A stretch of 64,000 nt of DNA. Origin: Sphingomonas spermidinifaciens. Lineage in GTDB: Bacteria > Pseudomonadota > Alphaproteobacteria > Sphingomonadales > Sphingomonadaceae. Under the pieces are notes generated by a model that saw nothing but the letters and a program-made list of their open reading frames with translations, was not told where the DNA came from and made no database searches. Of this stretch, positions 52,992-63,474 are shown piece by piece. Every line of letters begins with the position of its first letter. Position 1 is the stretch's first letter. Position numbers and translations under genes: made by a program. The stretch spans positions 62,001 through 126,000 of the forward strand of contig NZ_NWMW01000001.1 in assembly GCF_002351485.1 (NCBI RefSeq). The letters run 5' to 3'.

Positions 52992-53780
52992 CTAGATCGG
53001 GCCGCTGAACTGCGCCCGGGCCACATCCGCGATGGGATGGAGACGCGCTCGATCGAGCGGACCGACCAGGCTGAACCCCAGCCCGTCGCGCGACCAACTG
53101 ACCGACGTGACCTGCCCGGTCGACTCGAGCTTCATCGGCGAATCGCGATCGATCGCCATGTTGCGCGCGAGCATCGTCAGCCGTGTGCCTTTGCCGTCGT
53201 CGAACATGTACAGCACCGCAGGACCATGTGGCGTCGGGACGACGCGGCCGCCGATGAAGCTGTATCCCGCGCCCGACAGGTCGGGGATCGATACCGGGCG
53301 TTCGAGACGACGCGATGCCCATCGGACCAACTGGGGCGCATCGGCGGCCTTGATCTCCACTGGCCGGCCCGTGTCCGGCGCATATACCGCGTAGCTGTCC
53401 GCAGCCTCCTGAGCGAGCGCAGCGATGCCGGCGTGCGGAGCTTCCTGGACTGACCGCAAGCCCCAGCCGCCGGCGCCGCCCAGAACCATCAGCATCAATG
53501 CGGCGGCCACCTGCCAGGGACCGCCACGCCAATCCCGGCGCGGGCGCCGATGACGATCGACCAGGCGGCTGAGGTTGAGCTCCGCCGGCACCGGCTCGTC
53601 CGCGATCGGGGCCAGGGCATCGCGCAAACTGTCGCGCAGAGCCCGGTCGATCGCGACGCGCTCTGCGACCTCGGGATGGATGGCAAGATAGGCTTCGACT
53701 TCGCCGCGACGGCGGCTGTCGATCGCATCGTCGATATAGCCCTGGAGGTCGTCCTCGGTGATCGGGCGGCCGCCACTCAT
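52992..53780 (-). CDS. Anti-sigma factor, membrane-anchored
   Basis: 262 residues. N-terminal cytoplasmic anti-sigma domain (ITEDDLQGYIDDAIDSRRRG, VEAYLAIHPEVAERVAIDRA), one membrane helix (WQVAAALMLMVLGGAGGWGL, about residues 90-110) and a periplasmic domain of about 150 residues (SFIGGRVVPTPHGPAVLYMF, NMAIDRDSPMKLESTGQVTS). No HxxxCxxC zinc motif. It should hold the ECF sigma factor encoded just before; start and stop overlap by four bases (ATGA). Confidence 0.9.
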   Translation of the reverse strand: MSGGRPITEDDLQGYIDDAIDSRRRGEVEAYLAIHPEVAERVAIDRALRDSLRDALAPIADEPVPAELNLSRLVDRHRRPRRDWRGGPWQVAAALMLMVLGGAGGWGLRSVQEAPHAGIAALAQEAADSYAVYAPDTGRPVEIKAADAPQLVRWASRRLERPVSIPDLSGAGYSFIGGRVVPTPHGPAVLYMFDDGKGTRLTMLARNMAIDRDSPMKLESTGQVTSVSWSRDGLGFSLVGPLDRARLHPIADVARAQFSGPI

Positions 53781-54298
53781 TTCACTCTCCTCAAACTCGG
53801 CACTGCGGGCTGCTCGCGACCTGCGATCTCGTCGCGCAGGCGCAATCGCGCGCGCGACAGCCGCGACATCACCGTGCCGATCGGCACGTCCAGCGCTTTT
53901 GCCGTATCGGCGTAACTCAGTTCTTCGATCGTCACGAGCAGCAGCACCGCGCGCTGGTCGTCGGGTAATCGATCGAGTGCCTGCATTACATCGCGTTGAT
54001 GGATGCGCGATTCCTGGTCGGGTGCTCGCGCTATCGCAGCCGGGCTGGCATCCTCCACCGGGACATGTGCGCCGCGGCGAGCGGTCTGGCGAATGCGGTT
54101 CATCGCCAGATTGTGCAGGATTGTGAACAGCCAGGTCCGGGCATCGCCATCGGCGCGCCGCTGGTGCCAGCGGCTGATCGCGCGCTCGAGGCAGTCCTGC
54201 ACGAGATCATCCGCTGCGGCGCTGTCGCGCAGCAGTACGCGCGCATAGCGCCGCAGCCGGGGGATCAGCGGTTCGATCAGGAGCATCATGTCGTGCAT
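53777..54298 (-). CDS. ECF RNA polymerase sigma factor
   Basis: 173 residues. Sigma-2: LRRYARVLLRDSAAADDLVQ, DCLERAISRWHQ and RTWLFTILHNLAMNRIRQ. Sigma-4: LDRLPDDQRAVLLLVTIEEL, SYADTAKALDVPIGTVMSRL. It directs RNA polymerase to a stress regulon. It starts 6 bases after the beta-propeller gene, so it belongs to the DUF305 operon, and is coupled to its anti-sigma gene. Confidence 0.94.
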   Translation of the reverse strand: MHDMMLLIEPLIPRLRRYARVLLRDSAAADDLVQDCLERAISRWHQRRADGDARTWLFTILHNLAMNRIRQTARRGAHVPVEDASPAAIARAPDQESRIHQRDVMQALDRLPDDQRAVLLLVTIEELSYADTAKALDVPIGTVMSRLSRARLRLRDEIAGREQPAVPSLRRVK

Positions 54299-54304
54299 GG
54301 CGCT

Positions 54305-55735
54305 TCAGCGCTGCTGCACTTGCACGATGGCGCCGGGCGCGTCGGCAGTCCCTTCCCTGATCGCAAGCCAGCGTCGGCCGGACGAGGCATCTGCCTGCAC
54401 CACCTGCCGGATCGGGCCGCTCGCATTTACGATCGCCGCGCCGCTCGGATTGGTCGTGAAGCTGGCGAGCGGTTGCACCTCGCCGCCCCCGTCGGCACGG
54501 GCTGCGAGAACGAGCTGATAGGGGCGCTTCGGCATGAGCCCGGTTGCGGATGCCTGGAGGACCTGGATCAGTCCCTGGTCGAACAGCGTGACGTTGGTCA
54601 GCGCCCGACCGCCCTTGCCGAGCGAAAGCGTGCTGGACTGGCCCGCAAGGCCAAGCGGTTGCAGGTTCTGGAGCCCGTCACCGCGCGGAACGGCATTGGC
54701 GACATAGGCGATGGCCTGGGGCGCCTGGCCGATCGGCACCGTGCCGACCAGCTTGTTGGTCGCCGTGTCGACGACGGCAAGACCGTCGTCATTTTCGAGA
54801 CCGACAAAAATGCGACGGCCATCGCCCGACGGCCAGATGCCGTGGGGGAGCCGACCAACCGGGACGGTGGCGACCCTCTCGAAGCTGTCGGTTCGGAATA
54901 CCTGCATGTCCCCGCGGCCGCCGATCGTGACATAGGCCAAGATGCCGCGAGATGTCGCCGCGAAGTTGACATGGTTGGTGATCGGGCCGGTGTCGATCAC
55001 CTTCAGCGTCGCGAAAGGCGGCTTCGCGTCGATCACCACCGTCTTGCCGATGTCCTTAAGCGTATACCAGACCTGCTCGCCGTCCGGAGTGGCGGCGATG
55101 TTGGGGCAGAAGGGGCTGGGCTGGGCGACGCGACCGACGATGGTGTGGCTGGCCACGTCGAACACGACGAGCTCGGGATTGAACGAGGAACAGACATAGC
55201 CGTATTTCCCGTCGGGCGAGAAGGTCGTCATGCCGGGCCCGCCTGGCGTCTTGAGCCGTAAGGTCTCTTGATAGGTCGTTGGATCGAGAACCGCGATATA
55301 GTCCTCGCCGCGTACCGTCACCCACACCTCCTTGCCGTCTGGCGTTAAGAAAGCCTCGTGCGGGCTGCGGCCGACATAGGTGGTATGCTTCACACGATTG
55401 GTGGCGGTGTCGATGAACGTCACTGCGTTCGATCCGATCGATACCACGGCGAGCGTCTTGCCGTCGGGCGAGAAGCCAAGGCCGTGAACGAGCACCTGCC
55501 CCCTGTAGAGCGGGCTGAAATTGGCAGGCTGAGGATCGCCAAGGCGGATCACGCCGAGCAGCTTGCCGTCGACAGGATCAATGACCGAGACCGTGTTCGA
55601 GAATTGCTCGGCAGCGTAGACGCGGTCGCGGTGGCTGGCCGGAACATCGCGGTTCCAGGGCGCTTGACCGGTGGCCTGGGCGAGCGCGGGAAGGGGAGTC
55701 GTGGCCAGTGCCAGGATCAGGGCGGCGCTCTTCAT
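54305..55735 (-). CDS. Secreted YncE-like beta-propeller protein
   Basis: 476 residues. Signal peptide MKSAALILALATTPLPALAQ, then about seven repeats of the YVTN/cytochrome-D1 propeller type: SNTVSVIDPVDGKLLGVIRL, SNAVTFIDTATNRVKHTTYV, EDYIAVLDPTTYQETLRLKT, PELVVFDVASHTIVGRVAQP, NDDGLAVVDTATNKLVGTVP. The last 110 residues form an extra domain (LGKGGRALTNVTLFDQGLIQ). It is periplasmic. It follows the DUF305 gene by one base. Function unknown; metal or redox stress sensing with DUF305 is a guess. Confidence 0.87.
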   Translation of the reverse strand: MKSAALILALATTPLPALAQATGQAPWNRDVPASHRDRVYAAEQFSNTVSVIDPVDGKLLGVIRLGDPQPANFSPLYRGQVLVHGLGFSPDGKTLAVVSIGSNAVTFIDTATNRVKHTTYVGRSPHEAFLTPDGKEVWVTVRGEDYIAVLDPTTYQETLRLKTPGGPGMTTFSPDGKYGYVCSSFNPELVVFDVASHTIVGRVAQPSPFCPNIAATPDGEQVWYTLKDIGKTVVIDAKPPFATLKVIDTGPITNHVNFAATSRGILAYVTIGGRGDMQVFRTDSFERVATVPVGRLPHGIWPSGDGRRIFVGLENDDGLAVVDTATNKLVGTVPIGQAPQAIAYVANAVPRGDGLQNLQPLGLAGQSSTLSLGKGGRALTNVTLFDQGLIQVLQASATGLMPKRPYQLVLAARADGGGEVQPLASFTTNPSGAAIVNASGPIRQVVQADASSGRRWLAIREGTADAPGAIVQVQQR

Positions 55736-55736
55736 G

Positions 55737-56120
55737 TCAGTGTCCCTTCCCGAAGGGCTCGTGGGCGCGCTGCTGGGTAGGCGCGGGCACAGAGGGTGGC
55801 AGCGGATCACCCATGGCAAGGCGCATCGCAGCGATCTCCTGCTGCTGCTCGATGATGATCTCCTGCGCGATCCGCTTGAGATTGGGGTTCTTGCCGTAGC
55901 GCAGCTCTGCCACGGCCATGTCGATCGCCCCCTGATGATGCGGGATCATCATGGTGACAAAGTCGCGGTCGACATCGCCGGTGGTGGGCACGTGCATGTC
56001 CGCCATCATCCGGTCCATTGCAACGCCCATTGCCTCCGAGAACGCCTCGGGCAACGCCGCCGCCTGCGCAGCGGAGGCCAGCAGCAAGGTGCCGGTCAGC
56101 AAGATGTTCCGTCGGATCAC
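55737..56120 (-). CDS. DUF305 family secreted protein
   Basis: 127 residues from GTG 56120. Signal peptide MIRRNILLTGTLLLASAAQA, then the DUF305 ferritin-like helices with VDRDFVTMMIPHHQGAIDMA and RIAQEIIIEQQQEIAAMRLA. The HH and Met residues are the family's likely metal-binding site; DUF305 genes often accompany copper or metal-stress systems. It is the first gene of the four-gene operon and is preceded by a possible ECF promoter. Confidence 0.9.
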   Translation of the reverse strand: MIRRNILLTGTLLLASAAQAAALPEAFSEAMGVAMDRMMADMHVPTTGDVDRDFVTMMIPHHQGAIDMAVAELRYGKNPNLKRIAQEIIIEQQQEIAAMRLAMGDPLPPSVPAPTQQRAHEPFGKGH

Positions 56121-56451
56121 GGGGGCCTCATTCGTCAGCGAATGGGAGGTATGACACCGCGTGCTTCGACTTATTCCGTCGACCCCAAAAGACTATGGCG
56201 TCGTCTGGACGCCCGGCGGCGCTAACCGTCCGGCTTCGATGCTGACCCTGGGGGCAGCGTCGGATTTCTGGTCGTCAGCCCGTCTTTCGGCGCAACAGCA
56301 GGAGCTTACGAAAGGTTCCGAGACTTTCGGCCGGCGCAGGGCTGACTGCTGGAGGGGGAGCTAGGTCGATGAGCGCGCACGCCCACGTTGCAAATCGACC
56401 GCCGCCCAGACGCCCGGTGGGGGCTCAAAATCTGCGCAATGTCGATGGAGA
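56121..56451. other. Intergenic stretch before DUF305 operon
   Basis: 331 bases between the DUF305 start and the tRNA. It holds the candidate ECF promoter at 56153-56177; otherwise I see no gene. Confidence 0.5.
56153..56177 (-). promoter_or_regulatory. Candidate ECF sigma promoter of the DUF305 operon
   Basis: On the minus strand GGAATAA (56177-56171), 15 bases, then GTC (56155-56153), about 33 bases before the GTG start at 56120. GGAA-type -35 and GTC-type -10 are ECF patterns, so the operon may be driven by its own sigma factor. Confidence 0.45.
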
Positions 56452-56527
<76 letters not shown>

Positions 56528-56663
56528 GTTCCGGTAGTGGCAACCGGCCGTTATCGGCCCGTTCCCGCGTCGGGAGGCGCGCCACTAGCATCGGGTCCGG
56601 GGGGCGGCAACCCCTTTTTTCGCGATCCTTCCGATCGGGCGCGCGCGGCCGATGTCGTTCTGG

Positions 56664-58619
56664 TCAGTCCCGGTCTCGAGTGGTCGGCGGGGCGACCTCC
56701 GGATTGGGCGATGGTGTGGGGATGGGGATCGGTGCCTGCTGGACGAGGCGATACGCCTCGGCCTTGGCCGCCATGCGTGTGTTGAGGTCGCCGCCCCATT
56801 GCTTCTCGAACGCCGCCAGCGTCTCCATCGCCTTGGGTCGGTCGAACAGATAGGTGAGCAGGTCGCGCGCGACCGGGGCCGCGGCGCCCGATCCCGACAT
56901 GCCGTGCTCGATCACGACAGCGACGGCATAGAGCGGCGCTTCTACCGGCGCGAACCCGATGAACAGCCCGTGGTCGCGGTACTTCCAAGGCACGTTGAGG
57001 CCGCCGCGCGCCCCGCCGGCGATGCGGCGGACCTGTGCGGTGCCGGTCTTGCCCCCCATTCGGACGCCGTCGAGCTGGAGCCGGCTGCGCACCGCGGTGC
57101 CGGCGCCGTTCACCACCTCGTCCATGCCCGAGCGGATCAGCGCCATGCGCTCTGGCGGAACGTCGAGCATCGGTGCCACCACCGGCGCGTCGGAGAGGAT
57201 GCGCGGCATCAGCCCGCGACCCGACGCGATCCGAGACGCCTGCACTGCCAGCTGGAGCGGACTGGTGAGGATATAGCCCTGGCCTATCGAGGCATTGAGC
57301 GTGTCCGCCTGCGACCATTTCTGGTCGTACTTGCGCAGCTTCCACGCCGGGTCGGGGATCGTGCCGTAACGCTGCGAGGGGAAGGGCAGTGGATATTCGG
57401 CGCCGAGGCCCAGTTCACGCGCCGCGGCGGCGACGGCGTCCATCCCGACCTCGCGCCCCATGGTGTAGAAATAGGTGTTGCAGCTCTTGGCGATCGCGCG
57501 GTGCAGATTGACCGAGCCGTGGCGCCCCAGGCAGCGGAAGAAGCGGTTGCCGAGCTGGTAGCCGCCCGGACAATGCACCGTGCGTTCGGGATCGATCCCC
57601 GACCGCAGCGCCGCGAGTGCCGTCGCCGGTTTGAACGTCGAACCCGGTGGATATAGCCCCTGCAGCACCTTGTTCATCAGGGGCAGATGGTCGTCCCCGC
57701 TCAGCATCCCCCATTCGAGCCGGCTGATGCCGTCGGAAAAGCTGTTGGGGTCATAGGCCGGCATCGATGCCATGGCGAGGATGCCGCCGGTGCGCGCATC
57801 GATCACCACCGCGCTGCCGCTTTCGTTGCCGAGCCGGCGCGCGGCATATTCCTGAAGCCCGACGTCGATCGTCAGCTTGACGGTGCGGCCCGGCACATCG
57901 CCACGCGTCTCGAGGTCGCGAACGGGTCGCCCGCCTGCCGTCACCTCGACCCGGCGTGCACCGGGCCTCCCCCGCAGGTCGGTTTCCAAAGACTTTTCTA
58001 GCCCGTCCTTGCCGAGCTTGAAGCCAGGCGCGAGGTAGAGCGGATCCTTGGTAGCCTTGTACTGCTCTGCATTGGCCGCGCCGACATAGCCGACGAGATG
58101 CGCAACCGCTGCGCCTGCAGGGTAATTGCGCGCGTATCCCTGCGTGGGCGCGACCCCCGGAAGCTCCGGCTGGCGCACCACGACCGAGGCGTATCGGTCC
58201 CAGTCGAGGTTCTCAGCGACGGGAACGGGTTGCAGTCCGCGCGTCTTGGCGAGTTCGCGGGTGATCCGCTCGACCTCGCTCGGGTCGAGCTTCAGAAGCC
58301 GGGCGAGATCGGCGACGACGCGCGCGGGGTCGACCACGCGCTCCGGGATCAGGTCGATGCGAAAGTCGGTGCGGTTGTTGGCGATCGCATGGCCAGCGCG
58401 ATCGACGATCCAGCCGCGCCGCGGCGGGATCAGGGTCATGCTGACGCGATTGCTTTCCGACAACAGCTTGTAGCGCTCGTTCTCGGCGACCGAGAGCCAC
58501 GCCATCCGTCCGATCAGCAACCCGCCGATGCCCAATTGCCCGAGTCCGAGCGCCAGCGCACGACGCGAGAAGGAAAAGGCCTGCGCCGCCTCCGTCACCT
58601 GGCGGATCGGACCGCTCAC
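56664..58619 (-). CDS. mrdA: Penicillin-binding protein 2 (rod-elongation transpeptidase)
   Basis: 651 residues from GTG 58619, which overlaps the mreD stop (GTGA). Membrane helix LALGLGQLGIGGLLIGRMAW, pedestal domain (IPPRRGWIVDRAGHAIANN), then transpeptidase with SxxK in YPPGSTFKPATAL (about 365), SxN in AIAKSCNTYFY and KTG in RMGGKTGTAQVRR. The C-terminal tail is Pro-rich (PIPIPTPSPNPEVAPPTT). It crosslinks side-wall peptidoglycan with the MreBCD complex. Confidence 0.95.
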   Translation of the reverse strand: MSGPIRQVTEAAQAFSFSRRALALGLGQLGIGGLLIGRMAWLSVAENERYKLLSESNRVSMTLIPPRRGWIVDRAGHAIANNRTDFRIDLIPERVVDPARVVADLARLLKLDPSEVERITRELAKTRGLQPVPVAENLDWDRYASVVVRQPELPGVAPTQGYARNYPAGAAVAHLVGYVGAANAEQYKATKDPLYLAPGFKLGKDGLEKSLETDLRGRPGARRVEVTAGGRPVRDLETRGDVPGRTVKLTIDVGLQEYAARRLGNESGSAVVIDARTGGILAMASMPAYDPNSFSDGISRLEWGMLSGDDHLPLMNKVLQGLYPPGSTFKPATALAALRSGIDPERTVHCPGGYQLGNRFFRCLGRHGSVNLHRAIAKSCNTYFYTMGREVGMDAVAAAARELGLGAEYPLPFPSQRYGTIPDPAWKLRKYDQKWSQADTLNASIGQGYILTSPLQLAVQASRIASGRGLMPRILSDAPVVAPMLDVPPERMALIRSGMDEVVNGAGTAVRSRLQLDGVRMGGKTGTAQVRRIAGGARGGLNVPWKYRDHGLFIGFAPVEAPLYAVAVVIEHGMSGSGAAAPVARDLLTYLFDRPKAMETLAAFEKQWGGDLNTRMAAKAEAYRLVQQAPIPIPTPSPNPEVAPPTTRDRD

Positions 58620-59125
58620 GGCTTGCCCTTGACGTCGAGCGCGAAGCAGAGGCGCGCGACCAGCGGATAGAGTGCGGCCGACGACAGGATCTGGAGCCCC
58701 ACCGCGGTATCGACATTCGACCCCAGCGGCGAGGCGATGAGCCGGCCGCCGATCAGGCAGAATGCGATCGTCCCGCTCGCCAACAGCCAATCCTGCCAGA
58801 AATCACGCCACACGAGGCGCAGGTCTAACATATCCAGCACGATCAGCGACAGGCCCCATAGCAGCATCGCGCTGCCGATCGGCTGGCCGCTGACAAGATC
58901 GTCGAACAGGCCGAGCGGCGCCCCCGCCCAGACGCGCAGCACGTCGGGACGGAGCAGCCGCCAGCCGAGCAGCAGCATCAGCCCGAAGGGCGGCATCCAG
59001 GGCACCGTCGAGATGACGGGCAACAGCGTCGCCAATGAACCGAGCATCACCGTGACCGGGGCAAGCCGGCGCGAGCGGCGCGGCGGCTCTGGCTCAGAAA
59101 ATGCGGAGCGGAGCGGTTCGTTCAC
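58616..59125 (-). CDS. mreD: Rod shape-determining protein MreD
   Basis: 169 residues, about five hydrophobic helices: LAPVTVMLGSLATLLPVIST, MPPFGLMLLLGWRLLRPDVL, LGLFDDLVSGQPIGSAMLLW (the conserved GLxDDLxxGxPxG pattern of MreD), and the C-terminal LQILSSAALYPLVARLCFAL. Couples by ATGA overlap to mreC and by GTGA to PBP2. Inner membrane part of the rod complex. Confidence 0.92.
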   Translation of the reverse strand: MNEPLRSAFSEPEPPRRSRRLAPVTVMLGSLATLLPVISTVPWMPPFGLMLLLGWRLLRPDVLRVWAGAPLGLFDDLVSGQPIGSAMLLWGLSLIVLDMLDLRLVWRDFWQDWLLASGTIAFCLIGGRLIASPLGSNVDTAVGLQILSSAALYPLVARLCFALDVKGKP

Positions 59126-59994
59126 TTGGGCGCCGCTTCGGGCCGCGCGGGGGGCAGCAGATAGGGCCGCTGCACCAGCGCAAAATCAAGCGCGTCGGGA
59201 TTGGCGAGCGGGCGTGCCGCGGCCGTGTCGCGTGCGTTGCCGAGGACGCGCGCCACCGGGATGCCCGGCGGATAGAGGCCGCCCGCGCCTGAGGTCACGA
59301 ACACGTCGCCCGTGCGATAGGGCATGTTGGCGATGCCGGCGACGCGCACCTGAATCAGCCCATCGCCGCGCCCGGTGGCGATTGCCGGCATGCCGTCCCG
59401 CACCCGCCGGACCGGAATGATGCTCTCGGGATCGACCGCGAGCAGCACGCGGGCGGTATTGGGACTGACTTCGAGCACGCGGCCGATCAACCCCTCCGGC
59501 CCGCGCACCGGATAGCCCGCGCGCACGCCCTGCCACAGCCCGGCGTTGAGCGTGGCAAAGCGGCGCGTGCTAGCGGAGGTGGCATTCACCAGCCGTGCCA
59601 TTGCCACCGTCTCGGCCTCGCGATCGCGCAGCTGAAGCAGGCGGCGCAGGCGGATATTCTCGATCACCAGCCCACGCGCGCGCTCGACCAGTTGCTTCTC
59701 GGCCTCGCGCTCGGCCTTGAGCCGTCGGTTCTCGCCCATTACGCCGAAGTAGCCGCCAACGCCGGGTGGAATATCGGCGACGCGCCGGCGTGCCCAATGG
59801 AGGCCCGTGGACACCGGCGTCGTCGCCTCGCGAAGGATGCCGCGGGCGGCGATATAGGCGGGCGGGTGGAGAAAGGAGAGCGCGATCAGAACCGCACCGA
59901 CCAGCGCGCCGACGACCGCCGCGACATAGCCGAGGAACAGCCCGAACTGTGCGCGCCGGGAGAAGCCGGGGCGCGATTTGCGCGGCGGCGCCAT
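59122..59994 (-). CDS. mreC: Rod shape-determining protein MreC
   Basis: 290 residues. Short cytoplasmic tail, one membrane helix (LGYVAAVVGALVGAVLIALS), a coiled coil (NRRLKAEREAEKQLVERARG) and the beta domains with GVRAGYPVRGPEGLIGRVLE and GIANMPYRTGDVFVTSGAGG, YPPGIPVARV. It is the periplasmic scaffold that links PBP2 to MreB. Starts 22 bases after mreB. Confidence 0.95.
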   Translation of the reverse strand: MAPPRKSRPGFSRRAQFGLFLGYVAAVVGALVGAVLIALSFLHPPAYIAARGILREATTPVSTGLHWARRRVADIPPGVGGYFGVMGENRRLKAEREAEKQLVERARGLVIENIRLRRLLQLRDREAETVAMARLVNATSASTRRFATLNAGLWQGVRAGYPVRGPEGLIGRVLEVSPNTARVLLAVDPESIIPVRRVRDGMPAIATGRGDGLIQVRVAGIANMPYRTGDVFVTSGAGGLYPPGIPVARVLGNARDTAAARPLANPDALDFALVQRPYLLPPARPEAAPK

Positions 59995-60016
59995 CGTCGC
60001 GCCCTCCCTATCGACT

Positions 60017-61114
<1,098 letters not shown>

Positions 61115-61208
61115 CTAGCCGGACCCACCGCCTGCCGGAAGTCCGGCGCCGGTAAAGGGTGGCGGATGCGGGTCGCGGGATGCCGCCGCTTGGGCTACAC
61201 GCTCGGGC

Positions 61209-62990
61209 ATGTCAATACGCCGCCTCCCGCCGACCCTGATCAACCGCATCGCCGCGGGCGAGGTGGTCGAGCGGCCCGCCTCCGCACTGAAAGAGCTGGT
61301 CGAAAATGCCGTCGATGCAGGGGCTTGCCGCATTTCGGTGCGGCTGTCCGCCGGCGGGATCGACGGGATCGAGGTGATCGACGATGGCTGCGGCATGGAC
61401 GCCGACAGCATGGCGCTGGCGCTCGAGCGCCACGCCACGTCGAAATTGCCCGAATCGCTTTGGGAAACGGGTGCGATCGAAGGCGTCGCAACGCTCGGTT
61501 TTCGCGGCGAAGCGTTGCCCTCGATCGCCAGTGTCGCCCGCCTCATTCTCGAAAGCCGCGAGCGCGGCGGTGAGGGGTGGCGGCGGATCGTCGACAACGG
61601 CACGCTGGTCGAGGAGGGGCCGGCGGCCCTGCCGCCCGGTACGCGCGTCCGCGTCGAGGGATTGTTCGAGCGGATCCCCGCGCGCCGCAAGTTCCTGCGC
61701 AGCCCGCGCGCCGAATATGCCGCCTGTCTCGACATCGTCCGCCGCCTCGCGATGGCGCGGCCCGAGATCGGCTTTGCGGTCGAGCATGACGGCCGCCGCG
61801 TGCTGTCGGTACCGCCCGGGGAGACGCGGCCCGAGCGGGTGGCGGCGCTGACGGACCGTGCGCTTGCCGACAATTCGGTCGCGGTCGATCTGGAGCGCGC
61901 CGGCCATGTGCTGGGCGGCGTCGCGGGCCTGCCGACCTTCAACCGCGGGATCGCCGACCACCAGTATCTGTTCGTCAACGGCCGGCCGGTGCGCGACAAG
62001 CTGCTCGTAGGCGCGGTGCGCGGGGCCTATGCCGAGATGCTGGCGAGGGACCGCCATGCCGTCGTGGCGCTGTTCCTCGACGTGCCCGCCGACGGCGTCG
62101 ACGTGAACGTCCACCCCGCCAAGACCGAGGTCCGCTTTCGCGATCCGGCGCTGGTGCGTGGCCTGATCGTCAGCGGCCTCCGGCGTGCGCTCGACGAGGC
62201 GGGGCACCGGGTCGTGCAGGCCGCCGATGCCGGCGCAATGGCCAACTGGCAGGCCGAGCCCATGGCGTCATCGGCACCCCCGCCGGAGGCGTTCGCCTGG
62301 GGGACGCCGGCGGGCGACCTGCTCGTCAGGGACGCGCGCCCCACCTTCCTGTCGCCGCCCCCCGCCGCCTGCGCCGAGCCGGCGTCGGAGCCCGTCCCCT
62401 CGACCACCACGCATCCCCTCGGCGTGGCGCGCGGACAGGTTGCGCGCACCTATATCGTCGCAGAGGCCGAGGACGGCCTCGTCATCGTCGACCAGCATGC
62501 CGCGCACGAGCGCCTCGTCCTCGAACGCCTGCGACGCGCGCTGGCGGCGGGCGGGGCGCCGCGACAGGCGCTGTTGCTGCCCGAGGTGATCGAACTCGAC
62601 GAACCCGCCTGCGACCGGCTCGAGGAGCGTGCCGGCGAACTGGCCGAGATGGGGCTGGAGATCGAGCGCTTCGGTGCGCAGGCCGTGCTCGTCCGCGCCG
62701 TCCCCGCGCTGCTCGGCCAGAGCGACGTCGCCGGCCTGATCCGCGACCTCGCCGACGAGATTGCCGCTCACGATCAGGCCCTGTCGCTGAAGGAGCGGCT
62801 CGATCATGTCGCCGCGACGATGGCCTGCCATGGTTCGGTCCGTGCGGGCCGTGTGCTGTCGGTGCCTGAGATGAACGCCCTGCTCCGGGAGATGGAGGTC
62901 ACGCCGCATTCGGGCCAGTGCAATCACGGCCGCCCGACATGGGTGAAGCTGGCGCACGGCGATATCGAGAAGCTGTTCGGGCGCCGTTAG
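61209..62990 (+). CDS. mutL: DNA mismatch repair protein MutL
   Basis: 593 residues. GHKL ATPase: LINRIAAGEVVERPASALKE, ELVENAVDAGACRISVRL, VIDDGCGMD, RHATSKLP, TLGFRGEALPSIASV; then the transducer with FVNGRPVRDKLL and DVNVHPAKTEVRFRDP. After a variable Pro/Ala linker (about 330-400) comes the dimerisation domain (YIVAEAEDGLVIVDQHAAHE, CHGSVRAGRVLSVPEMNALL, QCNHGRPTWVKLAHGDIEKL). The DQHAAHERLV pattern is present instead of the nicking-endonuclease DQHA(X)2E(X)4E only in part: DQHAAHERLVLE fits it, so nicking activity is possible. Confidence 0.96.
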   Translation: MSIRRLPPTLINRIAAGEVVERPASALKELVENAVDAGACRISVRLSAGGIDGIEVIDDGCGMDADSMALALERHATSKLPESLWETGAIEGVATLGFRGEALPSIASVARLILESRERGGEGWRRIVDNGTLVEEGPAALPPGTRVRVEGLFERIPARRKFLRSPRAEYAACLDIVRRLAMARPEIGFAVEHDGRRVLSVPPGETRPERVAALTDRALADNSVAVDLERAGHVLGGVAGLPTFNRGIADHQYLFVNGRPVRDKLLVGAVRGAYAEMLARDRHAVVALFLDVPADGVDVNVHPAKTEVRFRDPALVRGLIVSGLRRALDEAGHRVVQAADAGAMANWQAEPMASSAPPPEAFAWGTPAGDLLVRDARPTFLSPPPAACAEPASEPVPSTTTHPLGVARGQVARTYIVAEAEDGLVIVDQHAAHERLVLERLRRALAAGGAPRQALLLPEVIELDEPACDRLEERAGELAEMGLEIERFGAQAVLVRAVPALLGQSDVAGLIRDLADEIAAHDQALSLKERLDHVAATMACHGSVRAGRVLSVPEMNALLREMEVTPHSGQCNHGRPTWVKLAHGDIEKLFGRR

Positions 62991-63033
62991 GCGAGGCTTT
63001 GCCGACCAGCGCGTTTCGGCTACCGCCGCGGCG

Positions 63034-63474
63034 ATGAGCCCGATCCTTCCGATCCTTGCCGCGCTGCTTGCCGGCGTCGGCCTTGCGACCCAGTCGCCGA
63101 CCAATGCCGCGCTGGGCCGGTCGATCGGATCGGTGACGCTGGCGGCGCTGATTTCATTCGCGGTGGGGACGGCGATCCTCGTGGCCGCGTGGCTCAGCTT
63201 TGACCGGACTCCGCTGGCTACGCTCAAGGGCGCGAAGCCGTGGATGTTCGTCGGCGGCGCATACGGCGCCTATTTCGTCGCGGCGGCGGCGTTCGCGGCG
63301 CCGCGGCTCGGGCTTGCCTCGATGTTGACGATCATGATCGCCAGCCAGCTCGTCGCCGCGCTCGTCATCGACCATTTCGGCCTGATCGGCCTGCCGCGCG
63401 CGCCCGTCACCTGGGTGAAGATCGCCGGTGTTGCCCTCGTGCTGGTCGGCGTCGTCGTGGTGCGCAAGGGCTAG
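63034..63474 (+). CDS. DMT-superfamily (DUF606/YdcZ) small membrane protein
   Basis: 146 residues, five hydrophobic helices (PILAALLAGVGLATQSPTNA; VTLAALISFAVGTAILVAAW; WMFVGGAYGAYFVAAAAFAA; SMLTIMIASQLVAALVIDHF; KIAGVALVLVGVVVVRKG). The QSPTNAALGR and GLASMLTIMIASQL motifs are those of DUF606 transporters, related to EmrE-like DMT proteins. Substrate unknown. Its TAG stop shares CTAG with the convergent PilZ gene. Confidence 0.88.
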   Translation: MSPILPILAALLAGVGLATQSPTNAALGRSIGSVTLAALISFAVGTAILVAAWLSFDRTPLATLKGAKPWMFVGGAYGAYFVAAAAFAAPRLGLASMLTIMIASQLVAALVIDHFGLIGLPRAPVTWVKIAGVALVLVGVVVVRKG

